Assembly (NCBI GenBank): GCA_013420905.1
Contig: JAAXNY010000023.1
Coordinates: forward strand, 59,090-123,089
Length of the DNA: 64,000 nucleotides
Source: Collybia mongolica
Lineage: Eukaryota; Basidiomycota; Agaricomycetes; Agaricales; Clitocybaceae
Direction of reading: 5' to 3'
Shown in pieces: positions 1 to 13,000 of the stretch (within the stretch, counting starts at the first letter, position 1; the number at the start of each line of letters is the position of its first letter). The notes under the pieces were generated by a model. The model did not search any database. It saw only the letters and a list, made by a program, of their open reading frames with translations, and was not told the origin of the DNA. A program made the translations under genes and the position numbers.

Positions 1-1311
1 CCGCGAGATAGTTATAGGAGAAGCATGATGGTATCTTCTCGTAACCAGCCCAAGCAGTGCCATCCGGAAGTTTCCGATCAACCTATATTCAAGGTGAGTT
101 ATAAGCTTACTTGAAAGTGTAATGCTTGCGAGTTCCAAGGATAAATGTCGAAAAGTAAGGTGCAGGTTCCTCTTATTTAGAAGACCGTTTCTCTGCGACT
201 TCATACAAAAATAACGTTTCCAATTTGCGGGGTCTAATCGCCTCGCCGAAAGAGTTCACTCTGACCATCCTATCACTTGAATGAGAGTTAGGCCTGCAAC
301 TATACGACACATGCACACTATATTATTGACTAAGTATCGATTCGATCTCTGTGTCTCCACTAACTGCCACCTATAAAGTAGGAACTACGTAGTAACATAT
401 AAATAGAACGGTATCATCGACAGTATCACACGTTGATATCTTCGAACACTATAACAGCCCCACAGCGATCCTCGGGTCCCGCCCTCAAATTTCGGTCATC
501 AGAGACTCCACACTACTCTACAACCTCTACTCTTTAATATCGCCTTTATCATAACAGTCACTAACCTCAGAGATCATCTGCTTCGTGTGGCAACGGACTG
601 TTGACTTGTTGCCCAAGTAACAACATCCCGCGCGCCTTGAACTCGTTAAATACGTTACAACTCGGTTGACCAGAGTGATATTGGCCTAGCGCATGATTCT
701 GTTGATCAGTTTCAGATGAAATGGGTACAGGGCATCCGGAATTCTGGCTTCAAAAAGGATCAATGTGGAATGTTATGGTCATTCAATACCACTGTCCTTA
801 CCTTCTCGATACTCGAACTCATTCATTTACATCTACAAATATGATTATGTTACTTGGAAGCCGTATGTTAAGGGCCTGATGCTGAGAGGTTGTATACTCA
901 TTCAAACTTAGGACAAGAAGCCAACATTAAAAACTCGCGCAGCCAGACGTAAGTTACAGCTTGGCTTAAATGGTTCATAAACACCATGTTAAGGTCATCA
1001 AATAACTCTAGAATTCCTCAGGAGTGAGCCTTTCCTTATCCTCTGAAACACTAGATCTGAAGCCTGGAGACAGCAAATACCGGTGTGTTTTTCCCTTCCC
1101 AAGCTCCAAATGGACTTTAGTTACATTATGGGTTTCAGTGTTCCGATATCCACAGGAAGGTAGATAATGCCCATATATCACAGTTGCTGGCCTTTACTAG
1201 AAACTAGAAGGACACTAGGGCCGTATCCAGCTATACGTGCGTCAATTCCTGTGGCACGACAGAAGGGGGACTATTTGGCTCGGGACTCGGGACCACCTCC
1301 TCATTGTGTAG
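1..1311. other. no recognisable gene
   Basis: No open reading frame of convincing length or composition is seen on either strand. Because the downstream membrane-protein gene needs an N-terminal signal-peptide exon, part of this stretch probably holds its unresolved 5' exons, but no chain of splice sites could be fixed. Confidence 0.4.
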
Positions 1312-2559
1312 CCGACTCCCCCTACACTGATAACTTCAATACGAACAATAATGCTAACATACACTATAGTAGCAGCAACAACTCATTCCATCGTCGTCAA
1401 CACCCCGCCGTCTCTAGTTACCTCCATCCCGCTTGCACCAAAACCATCCAGATTCTTTCTAATTGATCTCACCACGCATGCAACAGATTCACCCGTGTCC
1501 CCTACAGTCAACTCTGCTGCTCTTTCATCCGAATCACCTATAATCCATCCGGTTACACCCACTCTACTTCCGCAAAAAGCGATACCGTATGCTCTTTTCT
1601 TAGCTCTCCCATATAATTAGGATAATCGCTTACCTTGAATTCCCAGATTCTTCGACAGGAAAGTTACTGTTGCATGTGTATTTACCGCAGTTGGGATCGT
1701 CATAGCCGCACTTATCATCGTTGTCATCATCTTGATGAGACACTTACGACATGCTAGGATTGCGGCTCTGAAGGTAGCTACGCCGGCTCCAAAAATCAAT
1801 GATCGCGAGGGTTGGACGGACGAGCAGGGAGAGGTGAGGCCCGTTTCTGACGGGTATGTTTTCACTATGCCATCGCAGAGACACCGCCTTACGCATGGAA
1901 CGATCCCCATGTACAATAAACACAGTAGCGTTGGTCACAGGCGGGGAGACTTGCAAGATAGAAGCAATACCATCGGTGAAACAGAGAGGGACAGAGAGGT
2001 TACACACTTCATTCCTGACGAAGAATACTCTGACAATACTTTCGAACAGCGTTCAAGCACTTTGTCCTGGGATGTATCCAGAGACCTTTCCGTAACTGTT
2101 CAAGGAGAAAAAGAAGAAGTTCCAGTCTCACCAATGCAATCAGATATGAGGGGATATTTGTACACAAAGGAAGAGCTGGAGGACGAGAACATGTCACGCT
2201 TGTTGTTGACGACGTTGGAATACGATCAACACGCATACCCGGTGCACAGAGATTCAGTGTGGTCAGAAGATCCAGGGTCCAGACTTTCTGCGTACCTTCC
2301 CTTAAATTATCGTATGTCCACGATGACCGGGTACGCGGACACAGTACGAAGCGCATCACCGGTGCATGATCTGTACGACATGTCTCGGTCCAATACTGTA
2401 AAAAGTGCGCACAGCTTCAGGTCAGCATACGATCCATGTTATTGGAACCTGAACAACGCGCCGAGTGTGCCACCGCCCACATGGAGGCACCATAATGGTA
2501 CTTATGAGGCGACGACTATAGGTCGAGTTGAGGACGGCCCGGCAACCACAGAGGCGTGA
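1312..2559 (+). CDS. Ser/Thr-rich single-pass membrane protein (3' exons)
   Basis: Two exons join in frame across an intron at 1587-1658 (GTATGC donor, CTTAC branch point, CGACAG acceptor). The first exon, open from 1312, encodes a Ser/Thr/Pro-rich stretch typical of an O-glycosylated ectodomain. The second opens directly into a hydrophobic membrane segment (core VGIVIAALIIVVIIL, about 1687-1731), followed by a basic stop-transfer stretch MRHLRHAR and a cytosolic tail of about 265 residues rich in Ser, Tyr, Asp and Glu. Layout matches the fungal signal-peptide/S-T-rich/TM/tail proteins found again at 29-35 kb, but the tail has no recognised enzyme domain. The signal peptide and first exons are not identified, so the 5' end is open. 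Function is inferred only as a cell-surface or wall-sensing type protein. Confidence 0.6.
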
Positions 2560-3445
2560 TTGCAACAATGTCCTCCCAAGCCCCTACTGACGCAGAGGCC
2601 AGAAATGAGAGCATGGACAACGTACATTCCTTAGGACATAAACACTTGGTAGAAACACTCCTTTATTGTAACTTATTGTATCGCTGAATTGATCACTATA
2701 AAAAAGAACATTCGGTTAGAGTTTCGATCCCTGCACAAACCCTATGAAGAGCCCACAACATAATGTAGACTGATGCCAGCTGGTACGGGGCATTCTTGAT
2801 AAGTACAAGGATTGAAAGGCGTGTAAGAACATCACAGATTGTTGTGGTAGGTATATCTGGCGTAGGCCAGGAGTACTAACAACCTGAAAAAAATGAGAAG
2901 ATGAGGAACGCGTATGCGTCAAGTGAGCGGTTGATGGAATTGATTGGTTCCTCATAACCTGCCCAGCCTATATATCCGGTAGACTCTGATATGGCCAGTT
3001 AGTTATTCCGGAAATGAATCGAAAGCTATTACGATTTACTTCCGAAAGTTCGCATTTGTTTCAAGTTGTAATTCATTGTTTCTGTCCAGAAGGTTAACAG
3101 GAACGCCCTGCATGGCAGCAAGCACTTCCCATTCTAGATCTAGAGAATGGGAACGCCAGGATCCTCCTGTCTCCTCCAGCTAACCGACCCACATACGACC
3201 CCTACCACATCTGACTGAGACGAAACCTCAACGGACGAGTGGTGGCATTGGCGTGCCCCTGGATAAGTAGCGCCGGACCTTCACACAGTATATTGCGTAA
3301 CATATATCCTGTGTTGCGAGGTGAGTGATCTACACGGCTCTTAAAAAATAGTCCTGTAAGCACTGATCGGTATGGGAATACGGTATACGCATCATATCAA
3401 TAATCGACTCAGAATCGCTAGTGTATTTTTCAACGAGCAAACACC
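2560..3445. other. intergenic, nothing recognised
   Basis: Short overlapping frames only. No motif, RNA gene or repeat was recognised. Confidence 0.4.
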
Positions 3446-3705
3446 ATGCTCACAAGTCCCCCTCCAAATAGTTTTATGAATGACTTACCATTTTTCCGTA
3501 TCTTATTTGAACGGGTCGCCGCAAGGAGGATTGGAGGAGATCATGAACCTTTTGGTCCCAGTGTAAAGGGCCAAAGCTTCGTGAAATCTATATTTATCAC
3601 GATACAGAGAATAATTCGTCACAAGGGATGGAGGACCTCCGTGACCGAGGGGTTAATGTTCACCTGAGGCCGCTGCCACTTACAAGCGCAACGGAATATT
3701 TGGTG
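3446..3705 (+). pseudogene. F-box protein C-terminal relic
   Basis: Three frames each carry a piece of the C-terminal region found in the intact F-box protein just downstream. SFMNDLPFFRILF matches the segment DIMHAIPFIVRFV. LEEIMNLLVPV (from 3531) matches WEMIVDNLVPN. GMEDLRDRGVNVHLRPL (about 3630-3680) matches IQDLHARGISVHLWP. Order and spacing follow the intact gene, but stops and frame changes separate the blocks, and the N-terminal F-box half is absent. I read it as the decayed tail of a tandem duplicate. Confidence 0.65.
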
Positions 3706-4701
3706 CTGGCATGAGGCATTTTTCACGAGGAGGCGTATAGGGATCTATGATTATGTAGGGAATATGAAAATTATGATGCATGAAGGGTGCCAAGGATAAC
3801 TCCACTGTAAGTCGAGGAAAGGAGATTTTGAGATAGAGTCAGTCAACAGTGTCCAGGAGCTGCCCGAGCCTCCAATAACAATATGAAATCCAAAGTGCTG
3901 GAGGCGAGATGACAATGCGGAGGGAGGAGGAAGTAGATCTCGGAACGCGAGTGCTATGGGTCGTCATGTGGCGGGACAACATGCGCAGCAACTTTCAGGG
4001 AATGCTGTGATGTGTATTTCCTGGGAATACTGCTCCTACGATCGGACCGCGCCCACATTCAGGGACCTGGACGACCCTTGATATGGTGGGGTATTAGTTC
4101 GGGAATCCCAGGTTCGGGCTCCGGTACTCACGCCTGAACAGAAGAATGAGTGTTTTTTTACATGTAAATCGAGCGAATGCCTAGCTTCGCCGGAGTAGGT
4201 TACGTCTAAAAATTAGGCGCGAAAAATGGCAGAGGGGGAAGCTCTCATGACATCATCGTTGAAACGACCCAGTGTGGAAGGGAGTTATATACGCATTGTA
4301 AATAAGACAATGCGTTGGTTGTTATTATTTCCATATATAATACGCATGAAATAAGAGTGTTGTTGTGGCAGAAATGCGTCATCTGTCAGACTTGGATGCG
4401 TGAAGATTATTAGCATTAGCAGAGCGTCCACAAGCTCTCCGGACCGAGGCATGACACCTGACTTACCTTGAAACAAGATCCGATCTGGATGCGACACATT
4501 GGGGTATTGGCCGGACCAATGATAGCGCGAGAATTACGATACTATATTGAAGTGTATGGATAACCACAAACGCCGCAACCCATTCCGAAAGGGTAGCGGC
4601 TCTCTGCTCTCAACAGCGAACGCAAGTTTACACAAAGGACGTTAGTGGTTCATTCCCTCATATTGGTCGTCCGAAAATCAACTGATTCACACAAGTGTCT
4701 C
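3706..4701. other. intergenic, nothing recognised
   Basis: No supported gene. The last 200 bases presumably include the promoter of the F-box gene starting at 4702, but no clear TATA box is seen. Confidence 0.35.
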
Positions 4702-6261
4702 ATGGAAGAATACCGGAATGACGAGAATTTCCTTCAGCGCATAGAGTCCTCGCCGTATCTACCCAGTAATGCGGAACGCACTTACCTTCGTGATCAGCTC
4801 AAGGTAGATGAAGATGAGCTTCGCAAGCTGGACATATTTTTAGCTATCCTCTTAGCTAAGCGTTCGCATCTCGTCAAACATATTAGCCGCTGCCGTGGAT
4901 CGTTGGCACCCTACAGCAAGCTCCCAGCGGAGCTCATCGAGCAGATCATCAAGCATAAACTACCATCACTCCTAAACCTCCCTCTTGCAGACGGCCAGGA
5001 TGACCCGCACCTCGACATGATGCAGTGTAACCTATCATCCTTACCATATCTGCCTCATCGGGACGGTAAAGATGATTCAGACCTTCGTATTACACACTTT
5101 GACCTATCGTCTTTTCTCCATCTCCCGCCGACCAAAGGTAGAAATGATCCACGCCTGCAAATAACGCAAATCTGCCGATCATGGAGACTCGTGGCATTCG
5201 ATATCCCTTCACTATGGGGCGTTTTCCTGAACAAGCTACCAACGAGAAGCACTACCAACCTCATCGCAGCCTGGTTTCGACAGTCCTCCGGCATGAGGAT
5301 CTTTCTTGGAGGCTCAACAAGTTTGAACTGGTCGAATTATCCGGAGCGTGACGATTTTCTGAAAGAAGTGCTTATTCCATATTCCCACCGTGTTGAAGAC
5401 CTTTTTAGGTTTCCCCTGGAAAAATTCTACTTAGATTCGCTGGGGTTCGATCGCCTTACGAAATTTCACTATTCGCGTCCCACACCATGGACCATGTCTT
5501 GGGAGCCTATCGTCGCACCATCCCTTCGAGAATTTAGCGTCCTAAATATAGAAAATCATGCTCACCTTCTCCAATGCCTTCCGCCGTTGCCTTGGAAACA
5601 ATTAACAGTCCTCAGTTTGTCCGGGAAGATTGGATTTTCCAATATTTACGATCTCCTACGTCAGTGCACATCATTAGAGTCTTGTTGCATTAGGTCCTGC
5701 TGTTATGATTCGTTGGACGTCCCCCAGGATGCCTCATTTGACCTTCCGCATCTCAAAACACTGGAGGTAAAATTCAGCAAACCAGAAATACTCTACAGGC
5801 TGTTCGCATTCAATGCACCAAACCTCACTTCGTTAACAATCAACGATCTGCCAAATGCAAGAGAGTTCGAAGTTTTTGCGACGTATGTGAAGCAACTCCA
5901 CACCACCCTCAGAAGGTTCAAGATAACAAGCTACTACGCTTTCCATGATTTAGCTTCGATGGAGGACATCATGCATGCTATTCCCTTTATTGTGCGGTTT
6001 GTAACGAATACAAGACACATTCCACAGACTACCCTCGCGAAAATTGGTGCCGGGAAATTGCTCCCAAACGTCGCGGAAATGCATTTAACCTCATCGCCGG
6101 ACTGTAACTGGGAGATGATTGTGGATAATTTGGTCCCGAACGAGCAGCAACGGGAGTCACGGCTTAGCCACATCTCTATTCGTACTGGCCAAGAGCGACG
6201 TTCGTCGCAGCGGATACAGGATTTGCATGCCCGTGGGATTAGTGTACACCTGTGGCCTTAG
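4702..6261 (+). CDS. F-box-like protein, intact (519 aa)
   Basis: Single-exon frame. The ATG at 4702 (MEEYRNDEN) is chosen because the paralogue at 8.2 kb starts at the matching place (MKGYKDHEN). A heptad-like helical N-terminus (about residues 20-65) leads into an F-box-like motif with KLPAELIEQII at about residue 75. Then come three 24-residue repeats and the family block ITQICRSWRLVAFDIPSLW, which in Agaricomycete F-box-like proteins is the end of the F-box region. The rest is an LRR-like series of short Leu-rich segments ending in IQDLHARGISVHLWP. Family knowledge suggests an SCF ubiquitin-ligase substrate receptor binding Skp1; the substrate is unknown. It belongs to a local cluster of at least eight related loci, and nothing suggests inactivation. 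Confidence 0.8.
   Translation: MEEYRNDENFLQRIESSPYLPSNAERTYLRDQLKVDEDELRKLDIFLAILLAKRSHLVKHISRCRGSLAPYSKLPAELIEQIIKHKLPSLLNLPLADGQDDPHLDMMQCNLSSLPYLPHRDGKDDSDLRITHFDLSSFLHLPPTKGRNDPRLQITQICRSWRLVAFDIPSLWGVFLNKLPTRSTTNLIAAWFRQSSGMRIFLGGSTSLNWSNYPERDDFLKEVLIPYSHRVEDLFRFPLEKFYLDSLGFDRLTKFHYSRPTPWTMSWEPIVAPSLREFSVLNIENHAHLLQCLPPLPWKQLTVLSLSGKIGFSNIYDLLRQCTSLESCCIRSCCYDSLDVPQDASFDLPHLKTLEVKFSKPEILYRLFAFNAPNLTSLTINDLPNAREFEVFATYVKQLHTTLRRFKITSYYAFHDLASMEDIMHAIPFIVRFVTNTRHIPQTTLAKIGAGKLLPNVAEMHLTSSPDCNWEMIVDNLVPNEQQRESRLSHISIRTGQERRSSQRIQDLHARGISVHLWP
4960..5175 (+). repeat. three in-frame 24-codon tandem repeats
   Basis: Units lie at 4960-5031, 5032-5103 and 5104-5175, each exactly 72 nt. They encode variants of the pattern LSSxxxLPxxDGKxDPxLxITxxx (for example LSSLPYLPHRDGKDDSDL in unit 2). 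Related F-box proteins in this window have only one unit between the F-box and the ITQIC block. This is therefore an expansion private to this gene, already diverged but still in frame. Confidence 0.85.
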
Positions 6262-6740
6262 AAACGCTTCGGAAATAGGAGCTATGCGTCAGGAGTCGCG
6301 AATGGGATGGGGTGGACCTGTGAAATATGTTGTACGTTCGGTTCATTCTCACATCCTGTATAGGAATTATAAGGCAACAAAGGACCTTGTGTGCATGGCA
6401 TGCAACGTAGTAAGGTGAGGGTATACGGTAGGGTGGCTCGGACTGAAAGAAATAATATTGACCTATATCAAGTCGGTACAACGGCGTTTACATTCCTTAC
6501 GACAATGCTGTGCTCAACGACCTTTGAAACAATGTACGGCTGCACGCGATAGGAGGGGCTACACTTAACCCGTCGCCCATTTTGCACTTTAAAGTATTTT
6601 TACCTACAATTACGAAAGTTACGACAAATTTGCAGTCGTACCCCATACGAACATAACGTCCACAGCCCCTCTTCCCCGTCCATCACGATCCATGATAGTT
6701 ACCCCCCCCCCCGTTCCTCCTAACATATTTACCGCAACAT
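6262..6740. other. intergenic between convergent F-box genes
   Basis: 3' flanks of two convergent F-box loci. It contains an 11-base C run at 6702-6712. No gene recognised. Confidence 0.4.
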
Positions 6741-8197
6741 CTACCATGTCCCCACACTCTGGATGAGGAACCAGCTATGCCCTAGGAAGGCCGTAATTCT
6801 GTGGACATTGATCCCCAGGGTGCGCAGCTCCTGATTCCGATACGACGAGCGGTCCTTTTCGATTGCACGAATATGACTTTCACGAAAGCCTGACCGTCGT
6901 TGGGGATCCCCCGGGACCAAACTATTAACCATCGCTTCCCAGCGGCATTCTGACGATTCACCCAAATGTTTCACCTCGATGTTCGGCAGCAAATTCCCCT
7001 GTGCCAATCTTCGCAAGCATGGTTGGCAGAATTAGCCTTCCGTATGTAGCGAAATTCATGACAAACGGGACGGCGTGCGTGATGCCATCCATTGAGGCCA
7101 CGTCAGAATGGGTGGTCGCTATTGAAAGCCACGTGAAGGATGTTTGGATTTGTTTCATGTATGTTGTGAGATTTTCAAGGAATTCTGGTGTGTTTGGAGG
7201 TAATTGACCATCAATGACGTGAGGTGAGGTGCATTTGATGCGAATAATCGTTGGAATGTGTTTTTATGTTCGAATCTTATCTGCAGTGTCTTGAGATTTG
7301 GAATGTCGATTGAGGTATCTCGGAGATTCCGGAATGAATCGAACCAGAAACGCTCGACGCGGAACGACTCTAATGATGTACACTGGCGTAGTACACCACA
7401 AAGGTCGAAAAATCCAATCTGCCCTTTCAAATAGAGATCGGTCAATTGTCCTCAAGGAAATGGTGGAGGTCCAGAATGTCCCGACAGTAGCTATCCCATT
7501 TGATATTCAGAATACTGAATTTTCGAAGGGAAGGTGCGATAATAGGTTACATGGGAAGGAGCTGTGGAGTTGGACGCGAATAATGAAGCCGCGTAAGGCC
7601 GTTAAAGCGCAATGCTTTGCAGTAGAATCTCTCCAGCGGGATCATCGCTAGAATTTTGATGCGGGAAGAGTACGGAATAGGCACCTCCTTCAAGAAATAG
7701 ACATGGCCGGTGTAATTCGACCATTCCAACGATGTCGAGGCTGCAAGGGAAATATGCGTATCAGACGACTGGCGTAACCACGCTGCACTGCAATTCAAAG
7801 TTCAATCCTTGTTAAAGTTCGAAGGGTTGCAAAGAGCTACGATTATCCACGATCAACAGACTTGTGTGACCTGGAAGCGTGGATCGTTTTTACCATCTTG
7901 CGGAGGGAGATATATAAAGGCTGGTAGACTAAGGATATTATACTTGAGGATCTTCTCAATTAGCTCCACCGGGAGCTTCTTGTACAGTGCCAATGATCCA
8001 TGACAGCGATTGATACGTGTGGCGATGCTCGATCGATTAGCTGGATCGATAGGTAGGTCTTCGTGTTCGTCCAGCCTACGAGGCTCATCTTTGGTGATCT
8101 TGAGCTGATTGAAAAGGTAGGCGCGTTTACTATCGCTGGAAAGATGCGAGGTCTCGATCTGCCGAAAGATATTTTCATGGTCCTTGTAACCTTTCAT
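6741..8197 (-). pseudogene. F-box-like protein, multiply broken
   Basis: Read right to left, five frame fragments tile the whole length of the neighbouring intact F-box protein. They run N-terminal coil and KLPVELIEKIL (8197-7853), the WLRQSS block (7798-7547), a Leu-rich middle (7445-7155 and 7158-6958), and the C-terminal LVPGDPQ block ending in LRTLGINVHR (7016-6741). The first break is a TGA at 7853-7855, where the intact paralogue has Arg directly after ITQIC, consistent with CGA to TGA. At least three frameshifts follow. It is inverted relative to the 4.7-kb gene and probably arose by local inverted duplication. Confidence 0.85.
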
Positions 8198-10000
8198 GAG
8201 GGTCTATGGTACAAATCAGATAGTTGTTTGAATTGTTTGAATGAGAGAATAGACTACTTACTCTCTTTGCGTAATCCTTCATTTGGTTCGAGAACAGGGA
8301 ATGTCTGCTTCCTTCAGTCAACCAGGGACCACGTGACTAGCGCATGCCAAGTTGTCTCTAGGTCGCCAAGTCTAGACGAATCATTAAATATACTCCCGGT
8401 CCCACCATGAATGATCGAGAGCCGTTTACAAAATGCACCGGACATGAAAATCCTTACAAATCAACTTGTTTGTTCTCAATCAAAGCTACACCCACACGTT
8501 TCCAGTTGCCAAAAAATCAGAAAAGGTCTACAAAGCCTAGCAGCAACTCACAAAAACCCTACACTCTACCTGTTATGCACTATAGCCCCCTCGATACAAG
8601 TGTATTGCGAAGGCCAAATTTGAGTGGGAGCAATTGAATTCAGAGAGGGGGGATTTAGGTGGGTGGCAGGGGGTAAGGCGCACTGCATACATACACCCAC
8701 TGGCGTCAAAGCGAGCGGTGAGGCATAGAATATCAGTAGATCATATCTGTGGACGCGGTTGTCGAGGACTAATGAGGTTTCGGAATTCAGAGTTAGTGAT
8801 GTCATTGATGGCACGTGAAAGTCATGTGCCTGATTCGTTTTTCCCCGAGTCAGAACTTGAGCGCTCAGCGTTCCTGTTGTGAAGTTAAAATCACCATCAA
8901 GTACATACACATATACAGCTTGCCTCCACACCGCAGCACTATCGTCGTTTCAAATCTCATCCATCACATTCAACTCGCTAGCGTCGCGGTCTCCAACCAC
9001 GTATGTAGAACGGCAGGTCTCAGTTGTTCTGTACAGCGCTATTGGTGAACATCCCAGATGGGGGATGCGATTTATATTTAGGATGGGGGATGCTAGTAGA
9101 CGGTTATTGGTTCTTGGGATGACTTATGCTTGGGGAAAGGGGAGAGCCCTTCTCTCTAGGAAGGGGGGGTCGGCTGGATCTGTCCTTCCTTCCTTTTAGC
9201 TTATTTCCAAACGATCCAAAGTGTACAACACCCAGCCCGCTACCTGCCCTGAAGGCTCCCAACCATATGTCTGCTTCATATATTGACGCCCTCGTATTTA
9301 GACTATACTCCTCCCCAGACGTCTGAAACTCCGCGTTGTCCACGGCTTATAACAAGCTATATCTATGGCTCCTTCTTCATGGATTTGGGCGCGAACCTTG
9401 CATCGGCATCTCATGATCCGGTTTGGGTGGGTGTGTCCGCAAGGATTGAGCGAGGAACTCGACGGTTGGGACTGCCGGACGCAGTGCTATAATTAACATG
9501 TGTTTTTGCCTTATTCCCTCTTCTATTGCTGTGAAAGAAAGGCTGAAGTGCATATTACACTAACGGTTTGGGGTAGTGGTAAAAGGCGGGCTAACTGATA
9601 CGTGAGATGCCCAAGAACTTGTCGGAAGATACCGGACGAACGAGAGAGTAGCCGGAAAATGAACAAATAAAACGCATAGGAGCAATCATACCTCCTTCAC
9701 CGTCGCAACCCTCGGATGGATAAAGACAGCTCCCACAGACCCGACGATTGCAAAGAACTTTGGATTTTTCTTCGTGGAAGTAGGCGCCGAAATACACGTA
9801 ACAACAAGGTCCGAGTTTCGTTCTGGTAAAGGTCCCAGATAACATGGTGAGGCCCGTGCGTGAAGTGAGGAGAAGAGTGACGCGGAGATGGAGGTCAAGT
9901 ACCACATACCTTGGGATTCCTGCCACACGCAATCTTGTGGGGAGCAGGATGTACGTCGTGACCTGGGCGATGCGCCATTATATTTCATAATTAGACGCTC
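8198..10000. other. no convincing gene
   Basis: A possible small spliced frame on the minus strand (about 9600-9980, beginning MAHRPGHDV) has a good-looking donor and acceptor but does not continue in frame, so it is not called. Nothing else recognised. Confidence 0.35.
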
Positions 10001-13000
10001 TTCCCTTCAAACCTAACGTTTCTCTTTTCTGCCTTGCAATGACAACAGAAATTGCCTTTGAAGGGACTCCATGTGCCACTTGTAGAAGTGGGGAGGGTTC
10101 ATCTTTATCTGGGAATTGGATTCTGGATAGCCATAAAACGTCTATTAATAACGCTGATCAACCCCGGCCCTGACCTCAACGAAGAAATAAATTGAGTAAG
10201 TCTGGGGCGTATCGAGCGGGAAGTCCTCATTAATAAATTACTTCTTTCATGAGCACATATTTTACCCCTTTTTTGAGAACAACTTATACCCTTATCTGCC
10301 TATTTAAGAGTCGTCGCCGCTATCATATCGCATGATCACGAAACTTCTGGAAATATCGACTGGCCTGGAAGGCTTCCATGGTGATCCATGCCATTCTCTT
10401 CCTTCTCCTCCCCGTCAACACTAACTGCAGCTACAGTTGAGATCTCATAACGCGCGATGAACCCCGAGCATAAACCTCCACGATGTTCTGTATTTACTAC
10501 CACTTCTTGTTTTGCCTATTTGAAGCAGCAACGCCCACATCTCACTCGCCTGTCTGATCACCGGACCATACTACTTCATCTCCAGATAAAATATTTTCTT
10601 CCGGACTCCCATTTTCTGTACACTGTCTAGGTCGACCAAGTGCACGTCGTATTCCATTCACGGAGATTCGTTGACGCCATAGAGCGTGCCTGCATAAGGG
10701 AATTTCAACTTGAAACCCAAATGCGTTGACTTGTGTGTACGCCGCTTTGAGCATTTGGAGAAACCATTAAGGTTTTGGGTAGAACGCCTTAGAATCTAAC
10801 GCTCGGCGCCTATTCGATGCTGTTGTAATATTGTCGGAAGTAAAGAGCAGACGTGTAAGTGAAACAGAAACACAGGTAGAAGGATTGTGGCGTCGAATTA
10901 GGAGGCGATGACAATTCTACACGGTGTTGGAAAGCAATAATCAGTGTCATCTAATGTACTGTGATAAGTATGAATCTCTGCGAGCCAAGTAGAGTTTTGT
11001 ATAGGCTGGATGTTCAATGCTGTATTGTTACTTCTTCCGCTTCTTTGGGCATGGAATAAATAGTTGGCGTGAGATATCATATATGACACATACAATTTAT
11101 CCTCCATAATCTCTCTGGACACGTGCTTCAGCAGGTAGAAATAAACCATGGAGACGCCTTCCTGTGATCCCTCCTTATGTTGGGTATGTTTCAGACGTCG
11201 GCACTGTTCAGGTATCGCTAAGTTCTTAGGAACATCTGGGAGTAGCTGGAGGCGTTTCTATCTACTTCCCATGTAATTTAGAGTATTTCAGACGACGGGA
11301 CAGCCTATATCCAGAAAGACGCTAGCTTGCATCACAATCCTCCAGGGAACTCTCCTATAACACTGTACACGGAGGCTCGCATGAGAAAATTCAAGGCTCC
11401 CACATCCCCAACAGCCTCCCGTTTGGAGCCGGGGATATATCGGTGCCATTTCACCTCTTTCGCAGGTTCTCAAGCTGTAGTTGAGTTTGTGGGTCCCAGC
11501 TAGCTGCGACATCCGATGAGCATGAAGGCGTGTTCCAGGTCGACGCCACACTTCCCAAAGAGGTAGCGGTATTTGAAATTGAAATCATTTTGATCGGCTC
11601 AGACTCCCTCTCACCTACAAAACACCTTCCTCAAGACCACTGTTGTCCGAGAAGCGGAGTGAGCTACCTCTAAGCCTGTGCTTCTGAGTTCTACCTACAG
11701 GAAAACACAGCCCAGGATTTTTTGCCACATTCTCACTAGGTATTTTTTGTTGCAATTCGAACACTGGGCCGTGCTGAACATGATCCTGTTACGGAACAGT
11801 AAGTGGTCCTTCATTCCATTCCTGCCAAAAGAATTGCAAATCTGAAAGCTTACTCTCCGAAACAACGGGATTTACAGATAGCTTCAGAGGCGCGATCTCT
11901 ACTCCTTTCGCCTTTTTTCCGAGTTACCGTACACCATTCTAGTCGGCTGCAACTCTCGCGTCCAGGTTCAGCGTTACAGCTTGACGCGCCGAAACGTTTG
12001 GGCTCATATCGTCCTGTACTGCAGACGCCACATGTACCCATAAAATCGTCGTAAGTTCCAAAACCTTTCGCTACCAGATTCATTTTTCATTATGTGTGTC
12101 AGTCGTCACTGCAAGTGTCCCTCCTGCTCTGTTGTTTTCTATAAAGTAGTGGCTGGGTGTAGCCCTATGTACCGCGCAGGAATGTTCGCATGCCGCGGAT
12201 CGCGCCTCCAGCCTTCGGCTTCACCATCCCTTGAACCTTGCTGGGACTGTATAAGTAAAGGTCTTGCAAGATGATTGTGAGTTCTTCTTGACCACGACTT
12301 CGGTCCTGCCATTTACAGGTTTCTGATTCTCGCCTCCATTTACAGATATTTTCTTCTCGCTTTTTTGGGGAATGATCCACTGCCACTCTTTTCCTTTTTT
12401 GGTCAGGACCATAGCGCTTTATGGCGACTATGCGCTATGCGTAATGTATGTCAAAACTACCCCCAGACTGTCTCCTTTGTTTACCTACATCTTACCTCTC
12501 CTAGGCCTCCTTCTCTTAGATCATGCAGCCCTCATATTATGGCTCGTCAACCACAGCGGCACAGTTATCCTTATTGTATTCTAATCTAATGCTTTTGTAG
12601 ACTCTTGTAGATCCGTAGAGTACAGAGGGTAGAATATTCGACAATAATACGCTCTGTAGCGCTATTGTACTAATAAAGAACCTCTCCCATCTTTACATGA
12701 TCAGCAATATACAAGGTCCATAAGTTCTTTATCTCAACGTTTGATTGGAAGGTCGTGCGAAAGGCGATTGAGGTTGTGTTTTCCCAGTATCAGCTCAAGG
12801 ATTCACACCGAGGCGACGGGTTTTCTCTCAACAATATCTATTTTTGGCTACATTGGAATATCGTAGGAATCATCTCACACCGTTTTCCTGTGCCTGCATC
12901 CGGAAAGATGTCCAGTGCTTTTGGTATTAGGAAATCTACAACGTCCTTTATCCCACAAAGTAAGACGCCGTGAGTTATGGCAGTTCCAGTAAGAGAGTCA

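Noticed and set aside
1167..1466. 99-codon plus-strand frame upstream of the membrane-protein exons
   Set aside because: It is out of frame with the TM exon, and its composition suggests a shadow of the S/T-rich exon.
9591..9988. Small spliced gene on the minus strand starting MAHRPGHDV
   Set aside because: The best donor/acceptor pair does not restore a sensible reading frame, and no family is recognised.
12372..12584. Exon of a multi-pass membrane protein
   Set aside because: Hydrophobic with RTIALYG, but no partner exons or splice signals were found nearby.
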